A model generated the notes under the pieces. That model was not told the DNA's origin and ran no database searches. It worked only from the letters and a program-made list of their open reading frames with translations. DNA of 28,486 nucleotides from a virus. The stretch lies in IMG/VR virus record IMGVR_UViG_3300029910_000080, positions 1 to 28,486 of that record. The stretch is one strand, 5' to 3'. The position numbers and the translations under genes are program-made. Position 1 is the stretch's first letter. Every line of letters starts with the position of its first letter. This document shows positions 13,077-20,776 of the stretch, in pieces.

Positions 13077-14264
13077 ATGGCTGGATTCCAGAAAGTAGAA
13101 AAAGTGTTGAAGTTTGGTCAGAACAAGCAACAGTTGACCGTGGAGCAAGCGCGCGCTGCAATGTTGGCAGCCGGGCAAGCGCCAGGCAGCGAAGTCATCA
13201 AGGCCGCAAATCAAGCGCGCCGCGACGCCTTCCGCAACGCCCAGTTGGCGGGTCTTTCCGTCGCTGACCAGAAAGCGCTAGCGCAGCAAGCATCGGATGC
13301 CATCCTGAACACAAACGGGCAGGCACCTGTTATTCCTACTCCGCAAGTCGCGGCTCCGGTCCCGGCGACCAGAACAGCTCCTGTGCAGACGCAGCAGCCG
13401 ACCGTCACCCGAACCGCCCAAGAGCAACGTCAAGCTCCGGTAGCTCCCCCGCCTCAGTCTACGAACCGTAACGAGCGCGGCGAGCGTATCGAAACCAAGA
13501 ATTTCGTTGGCGAGATTTCTCAGAAGAATGGCGAGTGGGTGGCCGAAATCACTTACAAAGTTGGTGCGGGCACGGAACGCTTCGTTGCTTCGACCAAGAA
13601 CGGCCTGATGGTCAAGTTGCTCGAAGGCAAGGGCAACGCGACGATGAAGGTTCGCGACACGGTTCGTCAGCAAAAGCTGGGCGACCAATACGAGCACACG
13701 TACCAAGTGCCTGTGTCGCAGGAAGTCTACGACAAAATGCCAGTGGAAGCAAAGAAGGAATTGGTCAACGCTATCGCTGCCCAGGCATCTGTGTCTTTCA
13801 AGGAAGATTATCCCGAATTTTATCCGACTGCTGAAAACTCTCAGAAGATTTTGGACCTTCTGAATGAGAAGAAAGCAGTCATCACGTACAAGAATCTTGT
13901 GCGTGCGTATGAGGAGCTAGTTGCCAGTGAAGAGCTGGACGCTAGACCCGGTTTTGAAGTAGAAGTACCGACCGTAATTGTGGACTCGCTGGAAGATGAG
14001 GATTCATCTCCAGTGCCGACGCCTGCCGCCGCTGTATCAACAGCGCCCGCAGCCGCGCCCGCCCCGGAGCCACAACTACGAAAGAGGGGGTCGACTGGCT
14101 TGGTGCCTGGTTTTTCAACGTCCGGTGGAAGCACCGAACTTGAGCTAACCGAGGAAGGCAACATTTCGAGCGAACCCTCAGTAGCGGAACTAAAAGCGTT
14201 GCCGTTGTCTGAACTGGCTAAAAAAGCGCGTGCCCTAAACAAGCCCGTGAATCGCCAATACTAA
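13077..14264 (+). CDS. Candidate scaffolding or internal head protein (395 aa)
   Basis: The frame is open from a GTG at 13053, but AAAAGGAG just before the ATG at 13077 decides the start. Residues about 1-85 are helical and Ala/Gln-rich. About 86-140 is a Pro/Thr/Gln linker. About 145-290 is an ordered alpha/beta domain (ETKNFVGEISQKNGEWVAEITYKVG, ending with AVITYKNLVRAYEEL). The rest is Pro/Ala- and acid-rich and ends in a helix with KKARALN. It sits between portal and capsid genes, where tailed phages keep the scaffold or protease. No protease motif is visible. The scaffold role is inference. Confidence 0.6.
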   Translation: MAGFQKVEKVLKFGQNKQQLTVEQARAAMLAAGQAPGSEVIKAANQARRDAFRNAQLAGLSVADQKALAQQASDAILNTNGQAPVIPTPQVAAPVPATRTAPVQTQQPTVTRTAQEQRQAPVAPPPQSTNRNERGERIETKNFVGEISQKNGEWVAEITYKVGAGTERFVASTKNGLMVKLLEGKGNATMKVRDTVRQQKLGDQYEHTYQVPVSQEVYDKMPVEAKKELVNAIAAQASVSFKEDYPEFYPTAENSQKILDLLNEKKAVITYKNLVRAYEELVASEELDARPGFEVEVPTVIVDSLEDEDSSPVPTPAAAVSTAPAAAPAPEPQLRKRGSTGLVPGFSTSGGSTELELTEEGNISSEPSVAELKALPLSELAKKARALNKPVNRQY

Positions 14265-14322
14265 TCTGATTGATTGGTACAGACAGACTGCTTCGGCTTA
14301 ATCCTGTTCAGCATTAGCCAAG

Positions 14323-14353
14323 AGGGGGCGAACGCCTGAAGGCGTTTCTCCCT
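14323..14353 (+). promoter_or_regulatory. Hairpin in the capsid gene leader
   Basis: Stem AACGCC/GGCGTT closes a TGAA loop, with possible outer pairing of AGGG with CCCT. It ends about 20 bases before the major capsid ATG. The T-run after it is too short for a strong terminator. It may stabilise or insulate the capsid mRNA, or mark a processing site. Confidence 0.5.
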
Positions 14354-14374
14354 GTAAAAATGTGAAGGTGACAA

Positions 14375-14435
14375 ATGGCTGTTGGAAATAATTCAGCTTC
14401 CTTTGTTATCGGCTCAATTTCGGGCCTGCTGCGCT
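14375..14435 (+). CDS. Major capsid protein, exon 1
   Basis: The ATG at 14375 has GAAGGTG upstream and reads MAVGNNSASFVIGSISGLLR before a TGA at 14435. In the unspliced RNA translation would stop there, but a group I intron begins here and the capsid frame resumes at about 15131. The exon probably ends with the T at 14435 (the U of the U-G pair in P1). An alternative end is the T at 14420, which would give a junction reading GSISPLPSTQAVFYD. In both cases the phase (one base of a serine codon) fits a 3' exon starting at 15131. Confidence 0.72.
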
Positions 14436-14630
14436 GAAAGGCGCGGTCATGAATTCTCTCTGATTAAGCTGAACCCTGAAACGGGAACAGACTGGAAGCG
14501 AAAGCACCAGTAGAGACTGAGCGAGAGAATACCCCTCGGGGTAATGCGACAGTCCGAGCATACGGGAATAGAAACCGTATGAGTCAGGCAGAAATGCCCT
14601 GACCTTGTTACTTATACCAGCAGATTGTCC

Positions 14631-14660
14631 TTGACACTAGATGTAAGAGTGTGATACAAT
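14631..14660 (+). promoter_or_regulatory. Promoter of the intron endonuclease
   Basis: TTGACA (14631-14636) and TACAAT (14655-14660) are 18 bases apart, a sigma70-type promoter. AGGAG (14672-14676) follows just ahead of the endonuclease ATG. This would let the endonuclease be made independently of capsid transcription. Confidence 0.75.
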
Positions 14661-14684
14661 TAGGTTGATATAGGAGATTGAAAA

Positions 14685-15050
14685 ATGAACGCATCACATA
14701 GCGCGTATGTTGCTGGGCTGGTTGACGGGGAAGGTTGTATCTGCATTTCTAAAAACCATCCTGTTGACAAGCGCGGTAAAATACATAGAACGCACGTTCA
14801 ATACAATCTAGAGTTGACTATCACCAATACAAATCTGTCCATCATTCGGTGGCTTTCCAAGCATGCCGAAGGACGACGGGTTTCCAAAGGCAGAAAGCGT
14901 GCGCGGTGCAAAACTGCGTACAACTGGCGGACCACTTCTCGGGAACATCTAACTAGTGTTCTTGATAATATCACGCCCTTTCTTCAAGCAAAGCGGAAGC
15001 AGGCCATCATAGCGCAGAAGTTTATAGCTAGCTATGGGGCGGGCTTCTAG
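14685..15050 (+). CDS. LAGLIDADG homing endonuclease in the intron
   Basis: This 121-residue protein has a single LAGLIDADG motif near its N-terminus, VAGLVDGEGCICI (about 9-21), with acidic D14/E16 at the catalytic position. Single-motif members act as homodimers that cut an intronless capsid allele and promote intron copying. The following strands (YNLELTITNTNLSIIRWL) and basic stretch (RRVSKGRKRARCK) fit DNA binding. It has its own promoter and AGGAG site and lies wholly within the intron, downstream of P9. Confidence 0.88.
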   Translation: MNASHSAYVAGLVDGEGCICISKNHPVDKRGKIHRTHVQYNLELTITNTNLSIIRWLSKHAEGRRVSKGRKRARCKTAYNWRTTSREHLTSVLDNITPFLQAKRKQAIIAQKFIASYGAGF

Positions 15051-15130
15051 TCCATCTAAAAGAGAGAAGTTGTATCTCAAGATGCGCGCCTTAAATCTTC
15101 GCGGTCAAATCTAAACACGTAACAAATCTG

Positions 15131-16122
15131 CACCACTCCCTTCAACCCAGGCGGTCTTCTATGACCGTTTGGCCGTCCGTGCACTGTTCGCTCACCTTGG
15201 TTTCCAGGGTTTGTGCGCAGAGCGCCAGATTCCTAAGTCTGCTGGACGTACGACTCAAATCTACACGTACAACCTGTCGCCGTTTACGGCTTCAGTGTCT
15301 GCTACGGGTACCGATGTGACCGTACCTCAAGCAACCGAAGGAACTGTCGGCACGCCTATCACCCCGACTGAAGCATCCATTCAGGCAGTGCTTGGCCAGT
15401 ACGTTGATTACGTCAACGTTTCTGACTTCGCCCTTGCGGTTGATATCGGCAAGCCGCTCGAACAGCTAAGCGAAATGCTTGGCTACAGAGGCGCATTGGT
15501 TGTTGACACTTTGACCCAGCAGGGTTTCGACGCTGCTGTTTCAACCGACCCAACAGCTAACTTGCAGGTTCTTGGCGGGTCGTTCATGACACGCGCAGTT
15601 ATCAACACTGCCGTGGCAACGATTCGTGGCAAGAATGGACGACCGTTCGCAGGTGGACGTATGCGTGGAATCATGCATCCGTACATTCTCAACGACGTAG
15701 CTAACGACGTAACAGTCAATGGCGTACTCGATGTTGAGAAGCACACCCGCGAAGGTCAGAAGTGGATTGAAGCTGGCCTCGCAGAAGACAATGAAATCAT
15801 CCCGATTGCTGGCGTTGATTTCGTGCTTAGCACCAACCTACCGTTGAATGCTAACCTCCCGGTTTCCGGTGCGTCTTCTTGGGCAACGTACATTACCGCT
15901 GACGAGATGATGTTTGCTATCGCTCTCGGTGGTTTTGAAGACGTTCCCGACGAGTCTAACTTCAAGGCGAACATTTACGAGTTCGCTCCTTCCGCGTTTG
16001 ACCCAGGCGGAGAGATCGGTGGGGCCGTTAGTTATAACTTTAAGTACGTCGTGACTCCACGTCCGACAGGAAATGGCACCTTGCCTTTCCGTCGTATTTG
16101 GTCTGAAACGGCGACCGCTTAA
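15131..16122 (+). CDS. Major capsid protein, exon 2
   Basis: The frame is open from 15115 to TAA at 16122. Spliced to exon 1 it gives about 350 residues, a usual HK97-fold capsid length. The sequence starts QAVFYDRLAVRALFAHLGF, followed by LPKSAGRT-like IPKSAGRTTQIYTYNL, an E-loop/strand region (EGTVGTPITPTEASIQAVLGQYVDYVNVSDFAL) and a spine helix (QLSEMLGYRGALVVDTL), a pattern typical of this capsid group. A TTG at 15169 could look like a start but has no ribosome binding site. The intron explains the missing N-terminus. The C-terminal part is beta-rich, ending RIWSETATA. Confidence 0.88.
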
Positions 16123-16149
16123 TTTTATAAAACAAGCGCGCTTCCCAAA

Positions 16150-16300
16150 CCTTGCCCCATATAGCATATGGGTTTACAATTTGCTCAGTTCGTCGGGACT
16201 GTCTTCCCGCAAAGTTCGTTGGCCTTCGGTCAACGCCCCACGCGACGGGTTAAATTCGCACTGACTTTTGACGGGGTGGGCCTCCTCCCTGCCCCGTCTA
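16150..16300 (+). terminator. Hairpin cluster between convergent genes
   Basis: Four stems lie between the capsid stop and the minus-strand nuclease: CCCATAT/ATATGGG (16156-16172), CGGGA/TCCCG (about 16195-16210), TTGGCC/GGTCAA (about 16219-16233) and GACGGGG/CCCCGTC (16270-16298). The last is immediately beyond the minus-strand stop codon and could end transcription of either strand, though only short T-runs follow. They probably insulate capsid transcription from the convergent gene. Confidence 0.55.
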
Positions 16301-16301
16301 T

Positions 16302-16775
16302 TCAGTCTTCTTTGTGTTTTTCCAGATACGAAACGGCGCGCGCAAGAATATTTGTATCTTCTTTTGCGTATCCTAGAAGCGTATTGCAGAAGTGGCACAA
16401 AAGTCCTCGCGCTTTTTTGGTGATGTGGTTGTGGTCTACATGAGGAGATTTTTCAAAGGGCTCAAGACATATTGCGCAACTGTTGTTTTGATTTTTCGCC
16501 AGTTCTTGAAAACGAAGAGGGGTTACGCCGTACAGTCGCTCTCGGTCTCTGTCTTGTTCTTGCTTTAACCTTTTTTTGTGGTTTTTCTTTCTCCACTCTT
16601 TCCAGTATACGCGGTGCTTCTCTCGATACTCATTGGTATCGTGAGCGACTTTGGCGATGGTGAGTTTACAAGCCTTGCACACATTTTCTAGTTTATCTTT
16701 GGTGCCGTGATGAGAATAGAAAAACTCGGTTGTGGCTTCTTTTGGGATTAGGCATTTCTTGCAAGTTTTTATCAT
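16302..16775 (-). CDS. Endonuclease VII-type HNH nuclease
   Basis: This 157-residue minus-strand protein has an N-terminal zinc knuckle (CKKC..CKAC), a long basic helix (about 50-80) and a C-terminal recombination-endonuclease-VII-like HNH: CAIC, then HVDHNH, then RGLLCHFCN and GYAKED. These are usually His-Me finger nucleases, and free-standing copies behave as homing endonucleases. The start at 16775 is chosen because the frame upstream runs back through the promoter into the next gene on the other strand. It has no Shine-Dalgarno site and the -10 box ends 6 bases before the ATG. It sits convergently, right after the intron-bearing capsid gene. Confidence 0.85.
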   Translation of the reverse strand: MIKTCKKCLIPKEATTEFFYSHHGTKDKLENVCKACKLTIAKVAHDTNEYREKHRVYWKEWRKKNHKKRLKQEQDRDRERLYGVTPLRFQELAKNQNNSCAICLEPFEKSPHVDHNHITKKARGLLCHFCNTLLGYAKEDTNILARAVSYLEKHKED

Positions 16776-16781
16776 GGATAA

Positions 16782-16810
16782 ATTATAACATAGAAATTGT
16801 AGTTTGTCAA
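16782..16810 (-). promoter_or_regulatory. Promoter of the endonuclease VII-type gene, leaderless
   Basis: On the minus strand, TTGACA (16810-16805) and a perfect TATAAT (16787-16782) are 17 bases apart. The expected transcription start falls at or next to the ATG at 16775, so the mRNA would have essentially no leader. Confidence 0.8.
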
Positions 16811-16838
16811 GTCCTAAATCTGCCTTGAGGAGGGCACA

Positions 16839-17588
16839 ATGCAACTTGAAAACGAATTGTACGACAAAGATTTGCGCGATTACGATATCGAGCAAGAAGA
16901 AGCCCTGCTGACTGAGATGGGGCTGACCCGTCATGAGACGGAAAAATTGAGAAACACCATGCTGTCTGCCGAAGAGGCAGTGGCTGCGAAGAGCGAAGAA
17001 TTGGTCACGACTCTTCAGCACAAGGGCATGAAAAAGAATTGGGAAGAGTTCGTGGATTCCAAAGCCCGTATGGGCCAGGTTATGCATCACTCCGAATTCA
17101 TCCGCCGTCTGCGTACCATTGTTCCTAACCTACTTGTGGTTGAGGGCCGTGTACGCGGTAAGATAAGTTTGATGTACACGCGAAACACGCCGCGCGCCGA
17201 GATGCCTCTGTACGAAGGCAAAATACAAGATGGAAACGGGTACTTCACCCAAGTCATCTACATCGGATGGATTTCTCAGGGCACCATGCCTGAATACGAA
17301 ATCGACATCGTGGACGAATTCAACCGCGCCATCAGCCAGAAACGCGGCTGGCGTACAGTGCTCCTGCGCATGATTCAGCGCTGGAACATGAAACTGGACC
17401 GCAACGGAGAACCTGAACTGGATTTGTTCGGCCAGCAGCAACGAGTGTCCCGCGCCTCTATTATCACCGAGGAGCAGGCTCTTGAAGCGTTTGGACAGCC
17501 AAGCAACGGCCCCACATCATACCCTTATCGTGAGCAGATTCACGCATTTCGAAACGCTCACCCACAAGTTGCAGTTGAAAGACGTTAA
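16839..17588 (+). CDS. Hypothetical virion-region protein (249 aa)
   Basis: No family is recognised. GAGGAGG precedes the ATG. The N-terminal 75 residues are acidic and helical (EQEEALLTEMGLTRHETEKLRNTM), perhaps a coiled coil. About 90-200 is an alpha/beta domain (NLLVVEGRVRGKISLMYTRN, GWISQGTMPEYEIDIVDEFNRAISQKRGWRTVLLRMIQ). The tail is proline-rich. Position after the capsid gene suggests a structural or assembly role. It has lost contact with the capsid gene only through insertion of the nuclease gene. Confidence 0.68.
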   Translation: MQLENELYDKDLRDYDIEQEEALLTEMGLTRHETEKLRNTMLSAEEAVAAKSEELVTTLQHKGMKKNWEEFVDSKARMGQVMHHSEFIRRLRTIVPNLLVVEGRVRGKISLMYTRNTPRAEMPLYEGKIQDGNGYFTQVIYIGWISQGTMPEYEIDIVDEFNRAISQKRGWRTVLLRMIQRWNMKLDRNGEPELDLFGQQQRVSRASIITEEQALEAFGQPSNGPTSYPYREQIHAFRNAHPQVAVERR

Positions 17589-17656
17589 CGGGCAAGCACG
17601 ACCGCTCGAACCAATCGTTCCCATAGCGAATACATGGGTCTTCACAAGGAAATGAA

Positions 17657-18142
17657 ATGGCAGACGAAACAGCAAAGGATATTCTATCAACAGAGAAGCC
17701 GCACGTTCGCAAGACTGATGCGCCCGCTTCTTTGAGCGCAGAAACATTGCTCCAAATGTTGCTCGACTCCCAGAAGCAGAACGCCGAATCCAACAAACTG
17801 TTGGCCGACGCAATTCTGGAATCTCGCAAGCCTTACGTTGACCCCAAGGTTCTTGAGCAGAAGCGCCTCGCACTTGAAGAGCGCCAAGCACAAATCCGTC
17901 AGGAAGCGAGACAGCGTGCAGCTAACAAACAGCAATGCCCGCACATTCGCGACAACGAAACATCCAGCATCAACTGGATGGAGCACAGCAACAATATCAT
18001 CAAGGGAGTTTGCAGCAACTGCTTCAGCGAATTCGACACCCGAATTCCGGCTGACCGCAACCTGCTGATTCAGAACCCGAAGGCAATCCAGAAGATGGGA
18101 CGCGCCGGGCAGCACACCAACACCCGCAGAATCGGTCAGTAG
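17657..18142 (+). CDS. Hypothetical coiled-coil zinc-binding protein (161 aa)
   Basis: AAGGA precedes the ATG. Residues about 26-90 form a long helix rich in Gln, Glu, Ala and Arg, probably a coiled coil. C94-x-H96 and C119-x2-C122 could hold one zinc ion, flanking a small domain with INWMEHSNN. No enzyme motif is visible. It lies between the virion-type gene and the sugar operon; the role is unknown. Confidence 0.65.
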   Translation: MADETAKDILSTEKPHVRKTDAPASLSAETLLQMLLDSQKQNAESNKLLADAILESRKPYVDPKVLEQKRLALEERQAQIRQEARQRAANKQQCPHIRDNETSSINWMEHSNNIIKGVCSNCFSEFDTRIPADRNLLIQNPKAIQKMGRAGQHTNTRRIGQ

Positions 18143-18207
18143 TTTCGGAGAACGGAAGGGGCGGACACCTAATAGTGGCTGCCCCATCTTTCCATGTTGG
18201 GGAGAAC

Positions 18208-19134
18208 ATGAAATCAATCAACATAATAAGTTCGCTCATGGGAGCTGGTTTGCACCGCGAAGCGCTGCTGCTCCAAGACCTTCTCGCGTTGAACGGGCAC
18301 GAATCTCGTTTGATGCACTACACCGATGGCGCGAATGCTCCGATGGAACGCGCTGATATAAACCTCTTTTTAGAGGTAGTCATGCCCACCGCCCTTCCCC
18401 TCGCAAAAGAGAATTGGCTGGCACCCAACTGTGAATGGTGGCCAGACTTTAACGACCAATACCTGCCGCACTTCACCAAAATTCTGTGCAAAACCCGAGA
18501 CTGTTATGACATCTGGTCCAAAAAAGTTGGAGCAGACAAGTGCGTTTACACCAGTTTCGAAGCGCGCGACATCTTTCAGCCGCACGTTCGCCGCGAAAAC
18601 ACTTTTCTGCACATTGCGGGCAAGTCTGCGAATAAAGGTACAGCGGCGGTCCTAGCGGCCTGGCAGATGATTCCGAATGGCCTGCCGCCACTGACTGTGG
18701 TCGCGTCCAACCCCGAATTCAAAGCGCAGTTCGAACAGAACCGCAGCAACATCACGTTCTACCATGATAAAATTGACGAGCCGCTGTTGCAGGATTTGAT
18801 GAACCGCAACAAGTTTCACATTCAGCCCTCCCCCTACGAAGGATTTGGACATGTGCAACACGAAGGCATGGGATGCGCGAACATGGTCATCGTGGTTAAT
18901 GCGCCGCCGTTCCAGGGGTACACAGGGTCTTTGCCGATTGTTCAACCGTCGCATTTCACCCAGCAGCGCCTAGCGCGCATGGCCCAAGTCGCACCGAATT
19001 CCGTCCGCCTGAGTTGCTTGGGGGCGCTCGACATGTTTCACGACACAGAATTCAATGTCGGAGCGCGTGTGTTTTTCTTGAAGAACCGAGATTTCTTCCG
19101 TAAAACTTTCATGGCGCTTGTGGAGGGCGTGTGA
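18208..19134 (+). CDS. Glycosyltransferase, GT-B fold (GT4-like)
   Basis: This 308-residue enzyme probably transfers a sugar from a nucleotide donor. The N-terminal Rossmann-like half begins INIISSLMGAGLHREALLL. The C-terminal donor half has HIQPSPYEGFGHVQHEGM, the E211-x7-E219 signature of GT4-type enzymes, followed by a typical ANMVIVV strand. GGGGAG before the ATG at 18208 decides the start over a GTG at 18175. It opens a coupled operon: its TGA overlaps the next GTG by four bases. The acceptor is unknown; the operon context suggests a phage-made glycan. Confidence 0.82.
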   Translation: MKSINIISSLMGAGLHREALLLQDLLALNGHESRLMHYTDGANAPMERADINLFLEVVMPTALPLAKENWLAPNCEWWPDFNDQYLPHFTKILCKTRDCYDIWSKKVGADKCVYTSFEARDIFQPHVRRENTFLHIAGKSANKGTAAVLAAWQMIPNGLPPLTVVASNPEFKAQFEQNRSNITFYHDKIDEPLLQDLMNRNKFHIQPSPYEGFGHVQHEGMGCANMVIVVNAPPFQGYTGSLPIVQPSHFTQQRLARMAQVAPNSVRLSCLGALDMFHDTEFNVGARVFFLKNRDFFRKTFMALVEGV

Positions 19135-20042
19135 ACACCGTTGAAGTAATCTGGCACGAGGGTGCCAATCGCAGCGACAACCGCTGCTGGCTGGGAGTGA
19201 CCAAGCTGTTGAACGATGCGTTCGACGGTTGCGAGAACTATCATTTTGTCCATCACAGCACCTGGGCAGAGATGCCCACAAGTGGTGTCGATGGCGCTGT
19301 TGTCGTTTATCACGGCGACCACGAGTTCACCAAGATAGAAGAAATCCAAAAAGAACTTGCGACTCTGAAGTGGGCGCTCATCATTGTGATTGGCGACGAG
19401 AGTGCGCTGTTCCCCTGCGGACGCCTGGTGGCTCTGAACCGCAAAGTTTGGTTTCAAATTCCGATGCCTGGCGCGCGCCATTCATATTCGGTTCGCAATC
19501 TCATCTGCGGATATCCGCCAGACGCTCCTGAGCATTTGGCACCTTTTGATTCCACATCGGTAGAACGGCCCCTAGACTGGTTTTTCTCTGGTCAGATTAC
19601 TCATGCTCGTCGCATTGCGTGTGCCACAGAGCTTCGTAAGATGAAAAATGGAAGACTTATTGAGAACGCGGGCTTCTGGCAAGGTCTACCGCGCGCCGCG
19701 TACTACGCCGCAATGGCCAGTGCCAAGATTATTCCTTGCCCATCGGGGCCGACCACGCCGGATTCATTCCGCATGGCAGAAGCACTGGAAGCCGGATGCT
19801 TGCCAATTGTGGACGGCACTTGTCCCCGCGAGGGATACCCAGAAGGCTTCTGGAAGAACATTTTTGGATACGAGCCGCCGTTCCCTGTCATCTATGATTG
19901 GGCAACGCTGCCCCAGGTCATGGAAAAAGCGCTGGCAGAGTGGCCGAAGAATCGCGATATCGCTTGCAAGTGGTGGCAGCTTTACAAAGGCGAGATGAAG
20001 AAGTGGCTCGCAAAAGATTTGGATTCCCTGAGAGGAGTGTAA
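19131..20042 (+). CDS. Exostosin-like glycosyltransferase (GT-B)
   Basis: This 303-residue protein resembles exostosin/GT47-type domains. The C-terminal half has PSGPTTPDSFRMAEALEAGCLPIV (about 204-225, with D211, E217 and E220), the donor-binding signature of that group, and an upstream DWFFSGQITHARR strand typical of it. The start is GTG at 19131 within the previous stop (GTGA overlap), so translation is coupled. No signal peptide or membrane anchor is visible, so it acts in the cytoplasm. Donor and acceptor cannot be read from the sequence. Confidence 0.78.
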   Translation: MNTVEVIWHEGANRSDNRCWLGVTKLLNDAFDGCENYHFVHHSTWAEMPTSGVDGAVVVYHGDHEFTKIEEIQKELATLKWALIIVIGDESALFPCGRLVALNRKVWFQIPMPGARHSYSVRNLICGYPPDAPEHLAPFDSTSVERPLDWFFSGQITHARRIACATELRKMKNGRLIENAGFWQGLPRAAYYAAMASAKIIPCPSGPTTPDSFRMAEALEAGCLPIVDGTCPREGYPEGFWKNIFGYEPPFPVIYDWATLPQVMEKALAEWPKNRDIACKWWQLYKGEMKKWLAKDLDSLRGV

Positions 20043-20776
20043 TGTCACTAAAAGACAAAGTAACGGTGCTCGTTCTGACATCACCAATCAAGTCGCACCC
20101 AGACACGTCGATTATCTGCCACACAATTGCGACGTGCCGATTCCATTTTCCAGACAGCAGATTGATTGTGCTTATGGATGGCGTGCGCGCCGAGCAGGAA
20201 GAGTACCGCGAACGGTACACAGAGTTCAAGTCGCGGCTTCGCGCAAAATTCGCGAACGATGACAAGACAGAATTTGTCGAGTTCGACAAGCACATGCACC
20301 AAGTTGGTATGACACGCTTCGCGTTGAATGAAGTGGTGAAGACCCCGCTAATCTTTTTCGTTGAACAGGACATGCCTATCGTTATCGATGAGCCCATCGA
20401 ATGGGAAGGCATCATCGCCGCCGTCTATGGCGAGCAATACTATCTGGTTCGCTTGATGCACGAAGCTTTTCCACTAGCGGTTCACGAGCACCTCATGGGC
20501 AAGGTCCAATATATCGCGGGAGTCCGCTTCCGCCAGACCATTCAGTGGTCGCAACGTCCGCACCTCGCTCGTGTAGATTTCTACAAGCGTATGCTGGAAG
20601 CCCATTTCAGTCCTGAAGCCAACACTTTTATCGAGGACCGCTTGCACGGCGCGGCCCAAGACTTCCCCTGGGACTACACCAGAATGGCAGTCTACTTGCC
20701 CAACGACACAAATTGCAAGAGAGCGTACCACACAGACGGACGTGAGGGCGATACCAAATTTGACATGGTGTTTTAA
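20042..20776 (+). CDS. Glycosyltransferase, GT-A type (244 aa)
   Basis: The protein begins with VTVLVLTSPIKSHPDTSIICHTIATCRFHFPDSRLIVLMDG, the GT-A pattern of strand, loop and donor-binding helix. A metal-binding-type strand FFVEQDMPIV (D110 region) follows. The start is the ATG at 20042 that shares bases with the previous TAA, with GAGAGGAG upstream; a longer frame overlapping the previous gene is rejected. Its own TAA overlaps the next ATG. It is one of six glycosyltransferases in the window; the substrate is unknown. Confidence 0.75.
   Translation: MSLKDKVTVLVLTSPIKSHPDTSIICHTIATCRFHFPDSRLIVLMDGVRAEQEEYRERYTEFKSRLRAKFANDDKTEFVEFDKHMHQVGMTRFALNEVVKTPLIFFVEQDMPIVIDEPIEWEGIIAAVYGEQYYLVRLMHEAFPLAVHEHLMGKVQYIAGVRFRQTIQWSQRPHLARVDFYKRMLEAHFSPEANTFIEDRLHGAAQDFPWDYTRMAVYLPNDTNCKRAYHTDGREGDTKFDMVF

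Larger units (their letters stand above)
14436..15130 (+). ncRNA. Group I intron in the major capsid gene
   Basis: A self-splicing group I core can be traced. P1 is CTGCGCT (14429-14435) with GGCGCGG (14440-14446), with U-G at the proposed splice site. P3 is ATTCTCTC (14453-14460) with GAGAGAAT (14523-14530). P6 is ACTGG/CCAGT (14491-14511). P7 is GACTG (14515-14519) with CAGTC (14550-14554). P8 is ACCC/GGGT (14531-14542). P9 is CATACGG/CCGTATG (14559-14581), with a further hairpin at about 14583-14603. The 3' end is placed at G15130 because that is the G that restores frame before the conserved-looking QAVFYDRLAVRAL. The loop beyond P9 carries the endonuclease gene. Core pairing is secure; the exact ends are not. 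Confidence 0.82.

Noticed and set aside
15169-16122. Independent capsid gene starting at TTG 15169
   Set aside because: It has no ribosome binding site, lacks the expected N-terminus, and the upstream group I intron explains the split.
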